From NCBI RefSeq assembly GCF_041200145.1, contig NZ_CP165734.1:2480001-2544000 (forward strand): DNA of 64,000 nt, read 5' to 3'. The notes below the pieces were generated by a model. It was given only the letters and a program-made list of their open reading frames with translations. It did not search any database and was not told the DNA's origin. Positions 1-8,097 of the stretch are shown one piece after another. The first letter of the stretch is position 1. Every line of letters begins with the position of its first letter. Made by a program: the position numbers and the translations under genes. Source of the stretch: Bradyrhizobium sp. LLZ17 (GTDB lineage Bacteria > Pseudomonadota > Alphaproteobacteria > Rhizobiales > Xanthobacteraceae).

Positions 1-90
1 AGGAGCGCGCCCCAGCGCGCGTCTCGAAGGATGGCCCCACCTTCGTCCTTCGAGACGCGGGCTACGCCCGCTCCTCAGGATGAGGGCGGG
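1..90. repeat. Palindromic intergenic repeat, family D (cut by window edge)
   Basis: This inverted structure has arms reading GTCTCGAAGGA and TCCTTCGAGAC and ends in TCCTCAGGATGAGG. A second copy with the same words lies at 27135-27245. It sits just past the stop of the binding-protein gene that begins at 1367 on the minus strand, so it may act as a transcript end or a stabilising hairpin. The left edge of the window removes part of it. Confidence 0.7.
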
Positions 91-122
91 AGCTGCCGTC
101 CGTGCTCCCGCTCTTCGCACCT

Positions 123-1367
123 TTATTTCATCGGCCAGATCGCTTCGGCAATCGCGGCCTGCGGCGGGAAGATGGTGACGAACTTGCCGCCGACATATTG
201 CAGCAACACCGGGTCGGCATCGTTGTTCTGGCCGGCCTCGTCGAACTTGATGCGCTTCCAGGGCATGATGGTCTGCTCGCCCGGGATGTCGGTGGCGGCG
301 AGCGCGTCGCGGATCTTCTCGCCATCGGCCGACTTGGCGCGGCTGATGGCGTCAGCCAGCACGATCAGACCCATGAATTGGCGCGAGGTGAGGTCGTTGA
401 GATCCTTGCCCGACTTCGCCTTGAACATGTCGTTGATCTTGCCGACCATCGGGCGCTTCTGCGCGAGGTCGAGCGAGAAGGTGCCGCGCGAGATCACGCC
501 TTCGAGCTTGTCGCCGACGGCGTCATAGAGCGCCTTTTCGGAGAAGCCGGCGTCCTGCGCCACGATCGCGTTCGGCTTGTAGCCGAGCTCGGCCATGGTC
601 TTGACCAGCAGGATGCCGTCGGTGGTGTAGCTCGAGGGCATCAGCACGTCGGCATTGGCGCTCTTGAGTTGCTGCACTTCGGCCGACAGCGATGGCGAGT
701 TGGCGCGGTACTTGATGTCGGCGAGGATCTTGTAGCCGCGCTCGCCGGCGATCTTGGCCTGGGCGTTGCCGGAATCGGTGCCGAAGATGGTGTCTTCGTG
801 GAACAGCGACAGCGTTTCGATCTTGGTGCCCTTCTTCTTCAAGGCATCGAAGAAGTCGAACATCGCGGCCGAATACATTTCATCGTGCGGGGAGGCGCGG
901 AAGTAATATTTGAGGCCGCGGCGATGCAGGCTCGGCGAAGAGTTGTCGGCGGACACGAACGGGATCTGGTATCGTTCACAGATCTGGCTGACCGTGACGG
1001 CGACCGCACTCTGATAGGTGCCGATCACGGCGGAGACCTTTTCCTGCGTGATCAGGCGCTCGGCTTCGGCGCGGCCCTTCTGCGGATCTGACTGGTGATC
1101 GGCAAAGACGAGGCGGACCTTGGCGCCGCCGAGGCCCGGCAGACCCTCGCCCTTGGCGAGCGGCAGGTCGAAATCCATGTCCTTGTTGATGACTTCGAGC
1201 GCGGTCTCGTAAGCTTTCTGCGCGTCGACGCCCTGCTGGGCGCTGGCGCCGGAGAACGGATAGATGACGCCGATCACGACCTCCGAGGTCTGTGCGCGCG
1301 CGGCAAGCGGCATCAGCGCGGCGGTGGCGGTGGCTCCGAGCAGAACGTCGCGGCGGGTGATCGTCAT
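123..1367 (-). CDS. Branched-chain amino-acid-type ABC transporter substrate-binding protein
   Basis: This is a periplasmic type I binding protein (Peripla_BP_6/LivJ class) of 414 residues. The start at 1367 is preferred over an upstream in-frame ATG because AGGGGA lies just upstream and the protein then opens with a Tat-like signal, MTITRRDVLLG, a hydrophobic stretch and an ARA-type cleavage site near residue 24. The mature part begins VVIGVIYPFSGASAQQG, typical of ligand-binding proteins of branched-chain amino acid, amide or aromatic acid importers. No matching LivHMGF permease or ATPase gene is next to it, so in this window it is an orphan. The neighbouring hydro-lyase, amidase and hydroxyacid dehydrogenase genes suggest a carbamoyl or amide ligand, but that is inference. 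Confidence 0.88.
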   Translation of the reverse strand: MTITRRDVLLGATATAALMPLAARAQTSEVVIGVIYPFSGASAQQGVDAQKAYETALEVINKDMDFDLPLAKGEGLPGLGGAKVRLVFADHQSDPQKGRAEAERLITQEKVSAVIGTYQSAVAVTVSQICERYQIPFVSADNSSPSLHRRGLKYYFRASPHDEMYSAAMFDFFDALKKKGTKIETLSLFHEDTIFGTDSGNAQAKIAGERGYKILADIKYRANSPSLSAEVQQLKSANADVLMPSSYTTDGILLVKTMAELGYKPNAIVAQDAGFSEKALYDAVGDKLEGVISRGTFSLDLAQKRPMVGKINDMFKAKSGKDLNDLTSRQFMGLIVLADAISRAKSADGEKIRDALAATDIPGEQTIMPWKRIKFDEAGQNNDADPVLLQYVGGKFVTIFPPQAAIAEAIWPMK

Positions 1368-1458
1368 CGGTAAAATCCCCTGTTCCTGAATATTGCGCGT
1401 ATCGAATGAAGCGATTGGTGGATAGCGTAAAGCCTGAAGAAGCAGCAAACCTTGCCCA

Positions 1459-2274
1459 CTAAATCACGGCCATGGTCCTGTTCTTCAGATCCGTCACCAG
1501 CATCAGGCCGGGCGAATGCGTGATCGCGAACGGCAGCCTGGCAGCGTTGATCACCGACTGCGGCGTCACCCCGCAGGCCCAGAACACCGGAATCTCATCA
1601 TCAGCGACAGGCACGGGGTCGCCATAGTCGGGCTTGGCGATGTCCTTGATGCCGATCAGATGCGGATGGCCGAGATGCACGGGCGCGCCGTGGACGGCGG
1701 GATAGCGCGAGGTGATCTGCACCGCGCGGATCGCATCCGCCGGCTTGAACGGACGCATCGACACCACCATCGGTCCGGCGAACGGGCCGGCCTCGCCGCA
1801 GGCGATGTTGGTGCGGTACATCGGCACGCGCACGTTCTGCTCGATGTGGCGGATCGGCATGCCCTCGTCGAGCAAGGCCTCTTCGAACGAGAACGAGCAG
1901 CCGAGCACGAAGGTCACGAGATCGTCGCGCCAGTATTTGGTCACGTCGGTCGGCTCATCCACGACTTCACCGTCGCGCCAGACGCGGTAGCGCGGCACGT
2001 CGGTGCGGATGTCGAGATCGGCGCCAAGCGCCGGGATGTGCGGGCTGCCGATGTCGGACATGCCGATGATCGGGCACGGTTTCGGATTGAGCTGACAAAA
2101 GCGGTGAAAGGCGCTGGCGTAGTCCGCGGGCAGGATCGCCAGATTGCCCTGGACGAAGCCGGGGGCGATACCCGCGGTCGAGCCGACCTGGCCGCCACGA
2201 TAGGCGAGCCGCGCCTGAAGGCTGGGGAGAGTGTCGGATGTTTCAGTTTGCTGCGCTGCCACCAAAACAGTCAT
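1459..2274 (-). CDS. DUF1445/YcsI family putative hydro-lyase
   Basis: The 271-residue product matches the YcsI/DUF1445 family, usually annotated as putative hydro-lyase and related to the D-glutamate cyclase domain. Family-like stretches are [18 protein letters not shown] near the N-terminus, [14 protein letters not shown] in the middle, and [11 protein letters not shown] followed by [13 protein letters not shown] at the C-terminus. The start at 2274 is chosen because the upstream extension looks non-coding. The gene is divergent from the LysR gene at 2395 with a 120 bp gap holding a perfect palindrome, so LysR control is likely. Members often sit beside hydantoin, ureide or allophanate genes, which fits the carbamoylase at 3430. 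The substrate cannot be read from the sequence. Confidence 0.85.
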   Translation of the reverse strand: MTVLVAAQQTETSDTLPSLQARLAYRGGQVGSTAGIAPGFVQGNLAILPADYASAFHRFCQLNPKPCPIIGMSDIGSPHIPALGADLDIRTDVPRYRVWRDGEVVDEPTDVTKYWRDDLVTFVLGCSFSFEEALLDEGMPIRHIEQNVRVPMYRTNIACGEAGPFAGPMVVSMRPFKPADAIRAVQITSRYPAVHGAPVHLGHPHLIGIKDIAKPDYGDPVPVADDEIPVFWACGVTPQSVINAARLPFAITHSPGLMLVTDLKNRTMAVI

Positions 2275-2357
2275 GTGATCGACCTGCCTATAAACTCGAC
2301 AAAGACAAGCCAACACCAAGCGTGATATAAAGTCTAATCTTCCTTTCTAATCAAGAT

Positions 2358-2376
2358 CGATAAATATTATTTATCG
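2358..2376. promoter_or_regulatory. Perfect palindrome, probable LysR operator
   Basis: CGATAAATA and TATTTATCG form 9-bp perfect arms around a single central T. The AT-rich dyad stands out in GC-rich surroundings and ends 18 bp before the LysR ATG, in the gap shared with the divergent hydro-lyase gene. LysR regulators classically bind such dyads and repress their own gene while activating the divergent one. The assignment rests on position and symmetry only. Confidence 0.6.
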
Positions 2377-2394
2377 CTGAGGAAAATCCTTCCG

Positions 2395-3312
2395 ATGTTG
2401 GACTTTAGATCGATCGAGACGTTCCTGTGGGTCGTGAAGCTCGGCAGCTTCCGCGGCGCGGCAGCGCGGCTCAATACGACCCAGCCGGCGATCTCGCAGC
2501 GCATCGCCCAGCTCGAACGCGAGATGGGTGTGAGGCTCCTGAACCGCGATCATCGTGTCGCCTCGCCGACGCCGAGCGGGCGGCAGATGATGGTCTATGC
2601 GGAGAAGCTGATCGGCCTCCGCGCTCAGATGATCGCCGAGATCGGCGATCGCTCCGCGATGCGCGGCGTGATGCGGCTCGGTGTCGCCGAAACGATCGTG
2701 CACACCTGGCTGCCGCGTCTTGTCAAGAGCATGAACGAGGTCTATCCGAACCTGTCGCTGGAGATCGAGGTCGACATCACGCCGAACCTCACCGCGCGCC
2801 TGCTCGCGCAGGAGATCGAGCTCGCCTTTGTCGTCGGACCGCTGTCCGCCTCTGGCGTGCATAACCGCGTGCTTGCCGACTACCCGATCGGCTTCCTCGC
2901 AAGCCCCTCGCTCGGGCTCGGCCATGGTCCGGTGACGCGGGCCGAGCTTGCGCGGTTTCCGATCATCACCTTCCCGCGCAAGACGCGGCCCTACGAGGTC
3001 GTGCGCGAAGTGTTCGACCGGCCCGAGCTGCCGCCGATCCGCCTACACGCGTCCGCCTCGCTTGCGACCGTCATCCACATGGCGGTCGAAGGGCTCGGCA
3101 TTGCCGTGATCCCGGACGCCATCGTCGAGAAAGAGCTCGCCGACGGACGGCTGCAACTGCTCGACACCGATCTTGAGATCGCGCCGCTGACGTTCACGGC
3201 GAGCTGGCTCGCCTCGCCGGACGTCGTCGCGGTGCAGCGCGTCGCAGAGCTTGCATGTCAGATTGCGCAGGGCAGCCTCGCGGTTGACGCGCCCGCGCTG
3301 GCGCGTCATTGA
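2395..3312 (+). CDS. LysR-family transcriptional regulator
   Basis: This 305-residue protein has the standard LysR layout. An N-terminal winged helix-turn-helix contains AAARLNTTQPAISQRIAQLE, followed by a linker helix and a periplasmic-binding-like effector domain from about residue 90. A GAGGAAA ribosome site precedes the ATG. It is divergent from the DUF1445 hydro-lyase and is followed, after a repeat, by the carbamoylase and the two dehydrogenases, so it is the likely regulator of this catabolic group. The effector is unknown. Confidence 0.93.
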   Translation: MLDFRSIETFLWVVKLGSFRGAAARLNTTQPAISQRIAQLEREMGVRLLNRDHRVASPTPSGRQMMVYAEKLIGLRAQMIAEIGDRSAMRGVMRLGVAETIVHTWLPRLVKSMNEVYPNLSLEIEVDITPNLTARLLAQEIELAFVVGPLSASGVHNRVLADYPIGFLASPSLGLGHGPVTRAELARFPIITFPRKTRPYEVVREVFDRPELPPIRLHASASLATVIHMAVEGLGIAVIPDAIVEKELADGRLQLLDTDLEIAPLTFTASWLASPDVVAVQRVAELACQIAQGSLAVDAPALARH

Positions 3313-3333
3313 AAAAGGCGCCGGACTTTCTTT

Positions 3334-3410
3334 CGTCATTCCGGGGCTCGCGGAGCGAGAACCCGGAATCTCGAGATCCGGGTTCGCTGTTCGAGCGCCC
3401 CGGAATGACA
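3334..3410. repeat. Palindromic intergenic repeat, family A, copy 1
   Basis: The unit opens with CGTCATTCCGGGG and closes with CGCCCCGGAATGAC, its inverted complement, with the inner dyad CCCGGAATCTCGAGATCCGG. Related copies lie at 8898-8977 and 36197-36276. It separates lysR from the M20 hydrolase gene and could form a long hairpin in the transcript. Confidence 0.8.
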
Positions 3411-3429
3411 GCTAAGATGGACTGACCGC

Positions 3430-4680
3430 ATGAGCCGAGCCGCGACCAACCTGCAAATCGATTCCGCCCGCCTCTGGGGCTCCATCCACGAGACTGCGCA
3501 GTTTGGCGCGACGGCCAAAGGCGGCGTGCGGCGGCTGACGCTGAGCAGCGAAGACAAGCAGGTGCGCGACTGGTTCCGCAACGCCTGCGAGGACGCCGGG
3601 CTCGAGTTTCACGTCGATGCTCTCGGCTCCATGTTCGGCCTGCGCAAGGGACGCGACATGTCGAAGCCGCCCGTCGGCATCGGCTCGCATCTCGATACGC
3701 AGCCGACCGGCGGCAAGTATGACGGCATCCTGGGCACGCTCGGCGCGCTGGAAGTGATCCGCACGCTGAACGATGCCGGCATCGAGACCGAGGCGCCGAT
3801 CTGCGTCGTGAACTGGACCAACGAGGAAGGCTCGCGCTTTGCGCCGGCGATGATGGCATCCGCGGCCTATGTCGGCGATTTCACCACCGACGACATCTTG
3901 TCGCGCAAGGACATCGATGGCACCACCGTCGGCCAGGCGCTCGACGGCATCGGCTATCGCGGCGACAAGCCGGTCGGGTTCCAGAAGCTCGGCTGTTTTG
4001 TCGAGCTGCACATCGAGCAGGGTCCGATTTTGGAGGCCGAAGGCAAGACCATCGGCGTGGTCGATTCCGGCCAGGGCGTGCTCTGGTACGACGGCAAGAT
4101 TTCCGGCTTCGAGAGCCATGCGGGCTCGACGCCGATGCCGCTGCGGCGCGACGCGCTGGCGACGCTCTCCGAGATCGTACTGGCGATGGAGGCGATTGCA
4201 AAGAAGCACGGGCCGAACGCGGTCGGCACCATCGGAGAAGCCGTGATCGCCAACCCCTCGCGCAACGTCATTCCCGGCGAGATCGCCTTCACCATGGATT
4301 GCCGCAGCGCGGACGGCGCCATCATGGATGCACTCGATCGCGATCTTCGCGCCGCAATCGCCGAGACCGCCGCGCGGCGCAAGGTCGAGGTCCAGATCGA
4401 TCTGGTCTGGCGCAAGCCGCCGACGCATTTCGATCCCAAGCTGATCGCAGCGGTCGAGAATGCGGCCAAGACGCTCGGCTATTCCTCCCGCCGCATCACC
4501 TCGGGCGCCGGCCACGACGCCTGCAACCTCAACACCGTCATGCCGGCGGCGATGGTGTTCGTCCCCTGCAAGGACGGAATCAGCCACAACGAGCTTGAAG
4601 ACGCAACGCAACCCGACTGCGCCGCGGGCACCAACGTGCTGATGCACACGGTGCTGGCGATCGCCGGCGTCGCGTCCTGA
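3430..4680 (+). CDS. M20-family Zn-dependent N-carbamoyl amino acid hydrolase / allantoate amidohydrolase-like enzyme
   Basis: The 416-residue product belongs to the hydantoinase/carbamoylase branch of peptidase family M20, which hydrolyses N-carbamoyl amino acids, allantoate, ureidoglycine or beta-ureidopropionate to ammonia, CO2 and an amino compound. All metal ligands are visible: H88 in GIGSHLDTQ, D98 in GGKYDG, the E132-E133 pair in NWTNEEGSRF, H194 in ELHIEQGP, and a C-terminal His in DGISHNELE. A lid/dimerisation domain lies between. It is followed 12 bp later by a D-2-hydroxyacid dehydrogenase and then an LDH2-type dehydrogenase, so the three probably form an operon. Substrate specificity within the family cannot be assigned. 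Confidence 0.9.
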   Translation: MSRAATNLQIDSARLWGSIHETAQFGATAKGGVRRLTLSSEDKQVRDWFRNACEDAGLEFHVDALGSMFGLRKGRDMSKPPVGIGSHLDTQPTGGKYDGILGTLGALEVIRTLNDAGIETEAPICVVNWTNEEGSRFAPAMMASAAYVGDFTTDDILSRKDIDGTTVGQALDGIGYRGDKPVGFQKLGCFVELHIEQGPILEAEGKTIGVVDSGQGVLWYDGKISGFESHAGSTPMPLRRDALATLSEIVLAMEAIAKKHGPNAVGTIGEAVIANPSRNVIPGEIAFTMDCRSADGAIMDALDRDLRAAIAETAARRKVEVQIDLVWRKPPTHFDPKLIAAVENAAKTLGYSSRRITSGAGHDACNLNTVMPAAMVFVPCKDGISHNELEDATQPDCAAGTNVLMHTVLAIAGVAS

Positions 4681-4692
4681 TCGGAGAAAGAC

Positions 4693-5604
4693 ATGCGCGG
4701 AGTTTTCGTCGACGCCAATGAAGCGCTCGCCGTGATCATGGAGCGGCTGGAGCAGCCCGGCGATCCCAAGGTGCGGATCCACAGGAATCCCGACATCAAG
4801 CCCGAGCAATACCCCGAAATCCTCGATGGCGCCGAGATCGCGATCGTCGATCACACCGCGCTGCCGACCGAGGTCGCGAAGAAATGCACGGGGCTCAAGC
4901 ACGTCGTGTTCCTCGGCACCGGCGCACGCAGCTATATGAACCCGGAGGAGTTGGCCGAGCTCGGCATCTCCGTGCACCTGATCAAGGGCTATGGCGACAC
5001 GGCGGTCGCGGAATGCGCGATCGCGCTGATGTGGGCTTCGGCCCGCGTCATCGCGATGATGGACCGCGAGATGCGCGCCGGCAATTGGCTGCGCGAGGAC
5101 GGCATGCAGCTCACCGGCAAGACGCTCGGCCTGATCGGCTTCGGCGGTATTGCCGCGGAAGTCGCGCGCATTGCCTCGGGCAGCGGCATGAAGGTGATCG
5201 CCTGGAACCGCTCGGCGAAGAGCTGCCCGGGGGTCACGTTCACGGATCTCGACACGGTGCTAGGGACAAGCGACGTCGTATCGCTGCATCTGCTGCTCAA
5301 CGACGAGACGCGCGGCATGATCACGCGCGAGAAGATCGCGAAGATGAAGCCCGGAATCATCCTCATCAACACCGCCCGCGCCGCGGTTGTCGACGAGACC
5401 GCGATGATCGATGCGTTGAAGTCCGGCCATATCCGCCATGCCGGCCTCGACGTCTTCAACATCGAGCCGCTACCCGGCGATCATCCGCTGACCAAGCTCC
5501 CGAACGTGACATTGTCGGCGCATTCGGCGTTCCGCACGCCGGAGGCGAGCGAGAACCTGATCGAGGCGGCGTGGGTCCACTGCCGCCGGATCGTGAAAGG
5601 ATAG
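4693..5604 (+). CDS. D-isomer-specific 2-hydroxyacid dehydrogenase
   Basis: This 303-residue NAD(P)-dependent enzyme interconverts a D-2-hydroxyacid and a 2-oxoacid. It shows the nucleotide-binding turn LGLIGFGGIAAEVA about halfway, the catalytic Arg region INTARAAVVDE, an acidic residue in GLDVFNIEPLP, and the catalytic His in SAHSAFRTPEA. GGAGAAAG precedes the ATG at a good distance. The gene lies between the carbamoylase and the LDH2 dehydrogenase with gaps of about 10 bp, indicating cotranscription. In a ureide pathway it could act on a glyoxylate/glycolate-type or hydroxypyruvate-type intermediate, but that is inference. Confidence 0.9.
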   Translation: MRGVFVDANEALAVIMERLEQPGDPKVRIHRNPDIKPEQYPEILDGAEIAIVDHTALPTEVAKKCTGLKHVVFLGTGARSYMNPEELAELGISVHLIKGYGDTAVAECAIALMWASARVIAMMDREMRAGNWLREDGMQLTGKTLGLIGFGGIAAEVARIASGSGMKVIAWNRSAKSCPGVTFTDLDTVLGTSDVVSLHLLLNDETRGMITREKIAKMKPGIILINTARAAVVDETAMIDALKSGHIRHAGLDVFNIEPLPGDHPLTKLPNVTLSAHSAFRTPEASENLIEAAWVHCRRIVKG

Positions 5605-5613
5605 AAACCAACA

Positions 5614-6687
5614 ATGGGTGATTATCGCACCATCAAGGCCGAAGCGCTCACCGATGCCGTCCGCACCATCGTCAAGGCCGGCGGCTCCAGCGATCGCGAG
5701 GCCGAACTGGTATCCACCAATCTCGTCGAGGCCAATCTGAAGGGACACGACTCGCACGGCGTCGGCATGATCCCGCGCTACGTCGAGAGCGTCACTACGG
5801 GCGGTCTCGCCGTGAACCAGCACGTCAAGATCGTGCTCGACACCGGTCCGCTTCTCACCCTCGACGGCCTCACCGGCTATGGCCAGGTGATCGGCCATGA
5901 AGCGATGGAGCTGGGTGCCGAGCGCGCCAAGCGCAGCGGCGTCTGCGTCGTTGGCCTCTCGAACTCGCATCACATCGGCCGCATCGGCCATTGGGCCGAG
6001 CAGTGCATCGCGCACGGGCTGGTCTCGATCCACTTCGTCAACGTACTCTCGCGCCCGATCGTGGCGCCCTGGGGCGGCAGCGACGCGCGCCATGGCACCA
6101 ATCCGTTCTGCGTCGGCATCCCCCGCGCCGGCAAGGACCCGATCGTGCTTGATTTCGCCACCAGCAAGATCGCGCAAGGCAAGACCCGCGTCGCTCACAA
6201 CAAGGGCGTCGAACTCGAGCCCGGCATTATCATCGACAATGAAGGCAAGCCCACCACCAATCCGCGCTACACCGTGATCCCGCCGCACGGCGCCATCCTG
6301 CCGTTCGGCGAGCACAAGGGCTCGGGGCTGGCGCTGGTGTGCGAAATCCTCGGCGGCGCGCTCTCCGGCGGGCAGGTGGTCAAGGGCCCGTCCGACGGCA
6401 AGCACAACGTCCTCAACGGCATGCTCTCGATCATCATCGACCCGCACAAGCTCGGCACCGGCGAAAACCTCGCGCGCGAAGTCGAGAGCTTCGTCGCCTG
6501 GCACACCGGCTCGCCGCCCGCCCCCGGCCTCGACAAGGTGAAGATCGCCGGCGAGCCCGAGCGCGAAACCAAGAAGAAGCGTCTTGCCGAGGGCATCCCG
6601 GTCGACCCGACGACATGGCGGGATATTTTGGAAGCGGGGAAGAGATTCGGGCTGGATCAGGCCGCGATCGAAAAGATCGCGGGGTAG
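5614..6687 (+). CDS. LDH2/malate dehydrogenase-family oxidoreductase (malate, L-lactate or ureidoglycolate type)
   Basis: The 357-residue protein matches the Ldh_2 family (YlbC, AllD, ComC), which uses NAD(P) but has its own fold unrelated to classical malate dehydrogenases. The catalytic motif GHDSHGVGMIPRY is at about residues 44-56, with H48 the expected acid/base, and SNSHHIGRIGHW supplies the second conserved His. AAAGGA precedes the ATG. It is the last of three tightly spaced genes after the LysR regulator and is followed by a family C repeat. AllD oxidises ureidoglycolate, which would suit the neighbouring carbamoylase, but the family is too mixed in substrate to decide. Confidence 0.9.
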   Translation: MGDYRTIKAEALTDAVRTIVKAGGSSDREAELVSTNLVEANLKGHDSHGVGMIPRYVESVTTGGLAVNQHVKIVLDTGPLLTLDGLTGYGQVIGHEAMELGAERAKRSGVCVVGLSNSHHIGRIGHWAEQCIAHGLVSIHFVNVLSRPIVAPWGGSDARHGTNPFCVGIPRAGKDPIVLDFATSKIAQGKTRVAHNKGVELEPGIIIDNEGKPTTNPRYTVIPPHGAILPFGEHKGSGLALVCEILGGALSGGQVVKGPSDGKHNVLNGMLSIIIDPHKLGTGENLAREVESFVAWHTGSPPAPGLDKVKIAGEPERETKKKRLAEGIPVDPTTWRDILEAGKRFGLDQAAIEKIAG

Positions 6688-6711
6688 GCAGAGCGAGACA
6701 TGCTCGTCTTT

Positions 6712-6864
6712 CCTTCTCCCCTTGTGGGAGAAGGTGGCGCGAAGCGCCGGATGAGGGGTCTCTATCCACGCTCGCCATAGCAGATTAGATCGCGGAGAGA
6801 GACCCCTCACCCGTCTCGCCGCTTTCGCGGCGAGCCACCCTCTCCCACAAGGGGAGAGGGGAAG
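6712..6864. repeat. Composite palindromic repeat, family C, copy 1
   Basis: Two hairpin modules lie end to end. The first contains CTTCTCCCCTTGTGGGAGAA and GGCGCGAAGCGCC, the second CTCGCCGCTTTCGCGGCGAG and CCTCTCCCACAAGGGGAGAG. The copy at 10448-10597 has the same modules in the opposite order and orientation, so the element as a whole is inverted there. Here it fills the gap between the convergent LDH2 and tartrate dehydrogenase genes and could end transcription from both sides. Confidence 0.8.
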
Positions 6865-6866
6865 AA

Positions 6867-7940
6867 CTAATCCACCATCTCCGCGATCGCCTTGCCGCAG
6901 GCCGTCGTGTCCGCGTTGCCGCCGAGATCCTTGGTGCGCAACGTGCGTTCGGCCAGCGTGCGCTCGATGGCATCGACGATTGATCGACCGGCTTCCTTCT
7001 CGCCCAAATGCTCCAACATCATCGCGCCCGACCAGATTGCACCGATCGGATTGGCAATGCCCTGCCCCGCGATGTCGGGCGCCGAGCCGTGCACCGGCTC
7101 GAACACCGACGGGAAATTCCCCTCGGGGTTGATGTTGCCGGACGGCGCGATGCCGATGGTGCCGGTACAGGCGGGGCCGAGGTCCGAGAGAATGTCGCCG
7201 AACAGATTGGAGCCGACCACGACGTCGAACCAGTCCGGATGCAGCACGAAATTCGCCGTGAGAATATCGATGTGGTACTTGTCCCACTTCACGCCCGGAA
7301 ACTTCTTGGCCATCGCCTCCACGCGCTCGTCCCAATAGGGCATGGTGATGGAGATGCCGTTGGACTTGGTCGCCGAGGTCAGGTGCTTCTTCGGCCGCGA
7401 CTGCGCGAGCTCGAAGGCGAATTTCAGGATGCGATCGACGCCGACGCGGGTCATCACCGTCTGCTGCGTGACGAACTCGCGATCGGTGTCGGGGAACATG
7501 CGGCCGCCGACCGAGGAATACTCGCCTTCGGTGTTCTCACGCACCACCCAGAAATCGATGTCGCCGGGCTTGCGGTTCGCCAGCGGCGACGGCACGCCGG
7601 GCATCAGCCGCACGGGGCGCAAATTCACATATTGGTCGAACTCGCGGCGGAATTTGATCAGCGAACCCCAGAGCGAGACGTGGTCCGGAATTTTCGCCGG
7701 CCAGCCGACTGCGCCAAAATAGATCGCGTCGTGCTTGCCGATCTTCTCTTTCCAATCGTCCGGCATCATCTGGCCGTGCTTCTCGTAATAGTCCCAGGAC
7801 GAGAAGTCGAAATGGTCGAAATGCACGGCAATTCCGTGCTTCTTCGCCGCCGCCTCCAGCACGCGCAGGCCCTCCGGCATCACTTCCTTGCCGATGCCGT
7901 CGCCGGGAATGACTGCGATCCGGTATTGTTTCTTGCTCAT
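6867..7940 (-). CDS. ttuC: Tartrate dehydrogenase / D-malate dehydrogenase (decarboxylating)
   Basis: The 357-residue product is a beta-decarboxylating dehydrogenase of the isocitrate/isopropylmalate dehydrogenase family, closest by motifs to tartrate/D-malate dehydrogenases (TtuC/DmlA). The start at 7940 is preferred because MSKKQYRIAVIPGDGIGKEV begins there with the family N-terminus. VVRENTEGEYSSVGG carries the substrate-site Arg and Tyr, FGDILSDLGP gives the metal-binding Asp pair, and PVHGSAPDIAGQGIANP is the NAD-binding loop. It converges on the LDH2 gene and is divergent from the SDR gene. A dyad and a direct repeat in the 157-bp shared gap point to regulation. D-malate, tartrate and isopropylmalate activities cannot be separated by eye. 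Confidence 0.85.
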   Translation of the reverse strand: MSKKQYRIAVIPGDGIGKEVMPEGLRVLEAAAKKHGIAVHFDHFDFSSWDYYEKHGQMMPDDWKEKIGKHDAIYFGAVGWPAKIPDHVSLWGSLIKFRREFDQYVNLRPVRLMPGVPSPLANRKPGDIDFWVVRENTEGEYSSVGGRMFPDTDREFVTQQTVMTRVGVDRILKFAFELAQSRPKKHLTSATKSNGISITMPYWDERVEAMAKKFPGVKWDKYHIDILTANFVLHPDWFDVVVGSNLFGDILSDLGPACTGTIGIAPSGNINPEGNFPSVFEPVHGSAPDIAGQGIANPIGAIWSGAMMLEHLGEKEAGRSIVDAIERTLAERTLRTKDLGGNADTTACGKAIAEMVD

Positions 7941-7985
7941 CGAGAACGTCCTTGCTTCGTCCGGCAGCCGCCGCCTTTTTTGACC

Positions 7986-8034
7986 GCACTGCAATGGACC
8001 AAACTCGGTGACAGTGCAACGCTGCACTGCAATG
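7986..8034. promoter_or_regulatory. Dyad and direct repeat between divergent ttuC and SDR genes
   Basis: CAGTGCA at 8012-8018 and TGCACTG at 8023-8029 are perfect 7-bp arms around ACGC. In addition, GCACTGCAATG occurs twice, at 7986-7996 and 8024-8034, the second overlapping the dyad. Two related sites 38 bp apart suggest binding of a regulator to both positions. No regulator gene adjoins the pair; the LysR at 2395 is a candidate but its own dyad has a different sequence. Confidence 0.5.
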
Positions 8035-8097
8035 TTGACCGTGGCGCGGCGTACCGCCTAGTGATTTCATCCTGTTCCCACCCTGCGAGTACACCCG

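Noticed and set aside
3412..4977. Minus-strand open frame of 521 codons opposite the M20 hydrolase
   Set aside because: It is antisense to a gene with all metal ligands intact and has shadow-like composition.
6712..6864. CRISPR-like array
   Set aside because: The repeats here and at 10448 are paired hairpin modules without regular spacers, and no cas gene is present.
5470..7335. Minus-strand open frame of 621 codons across the LDH2 and ttuC genes
   Set aside because: It runs through the family C repeat and two real genes in other frames and has no recognisable domain.
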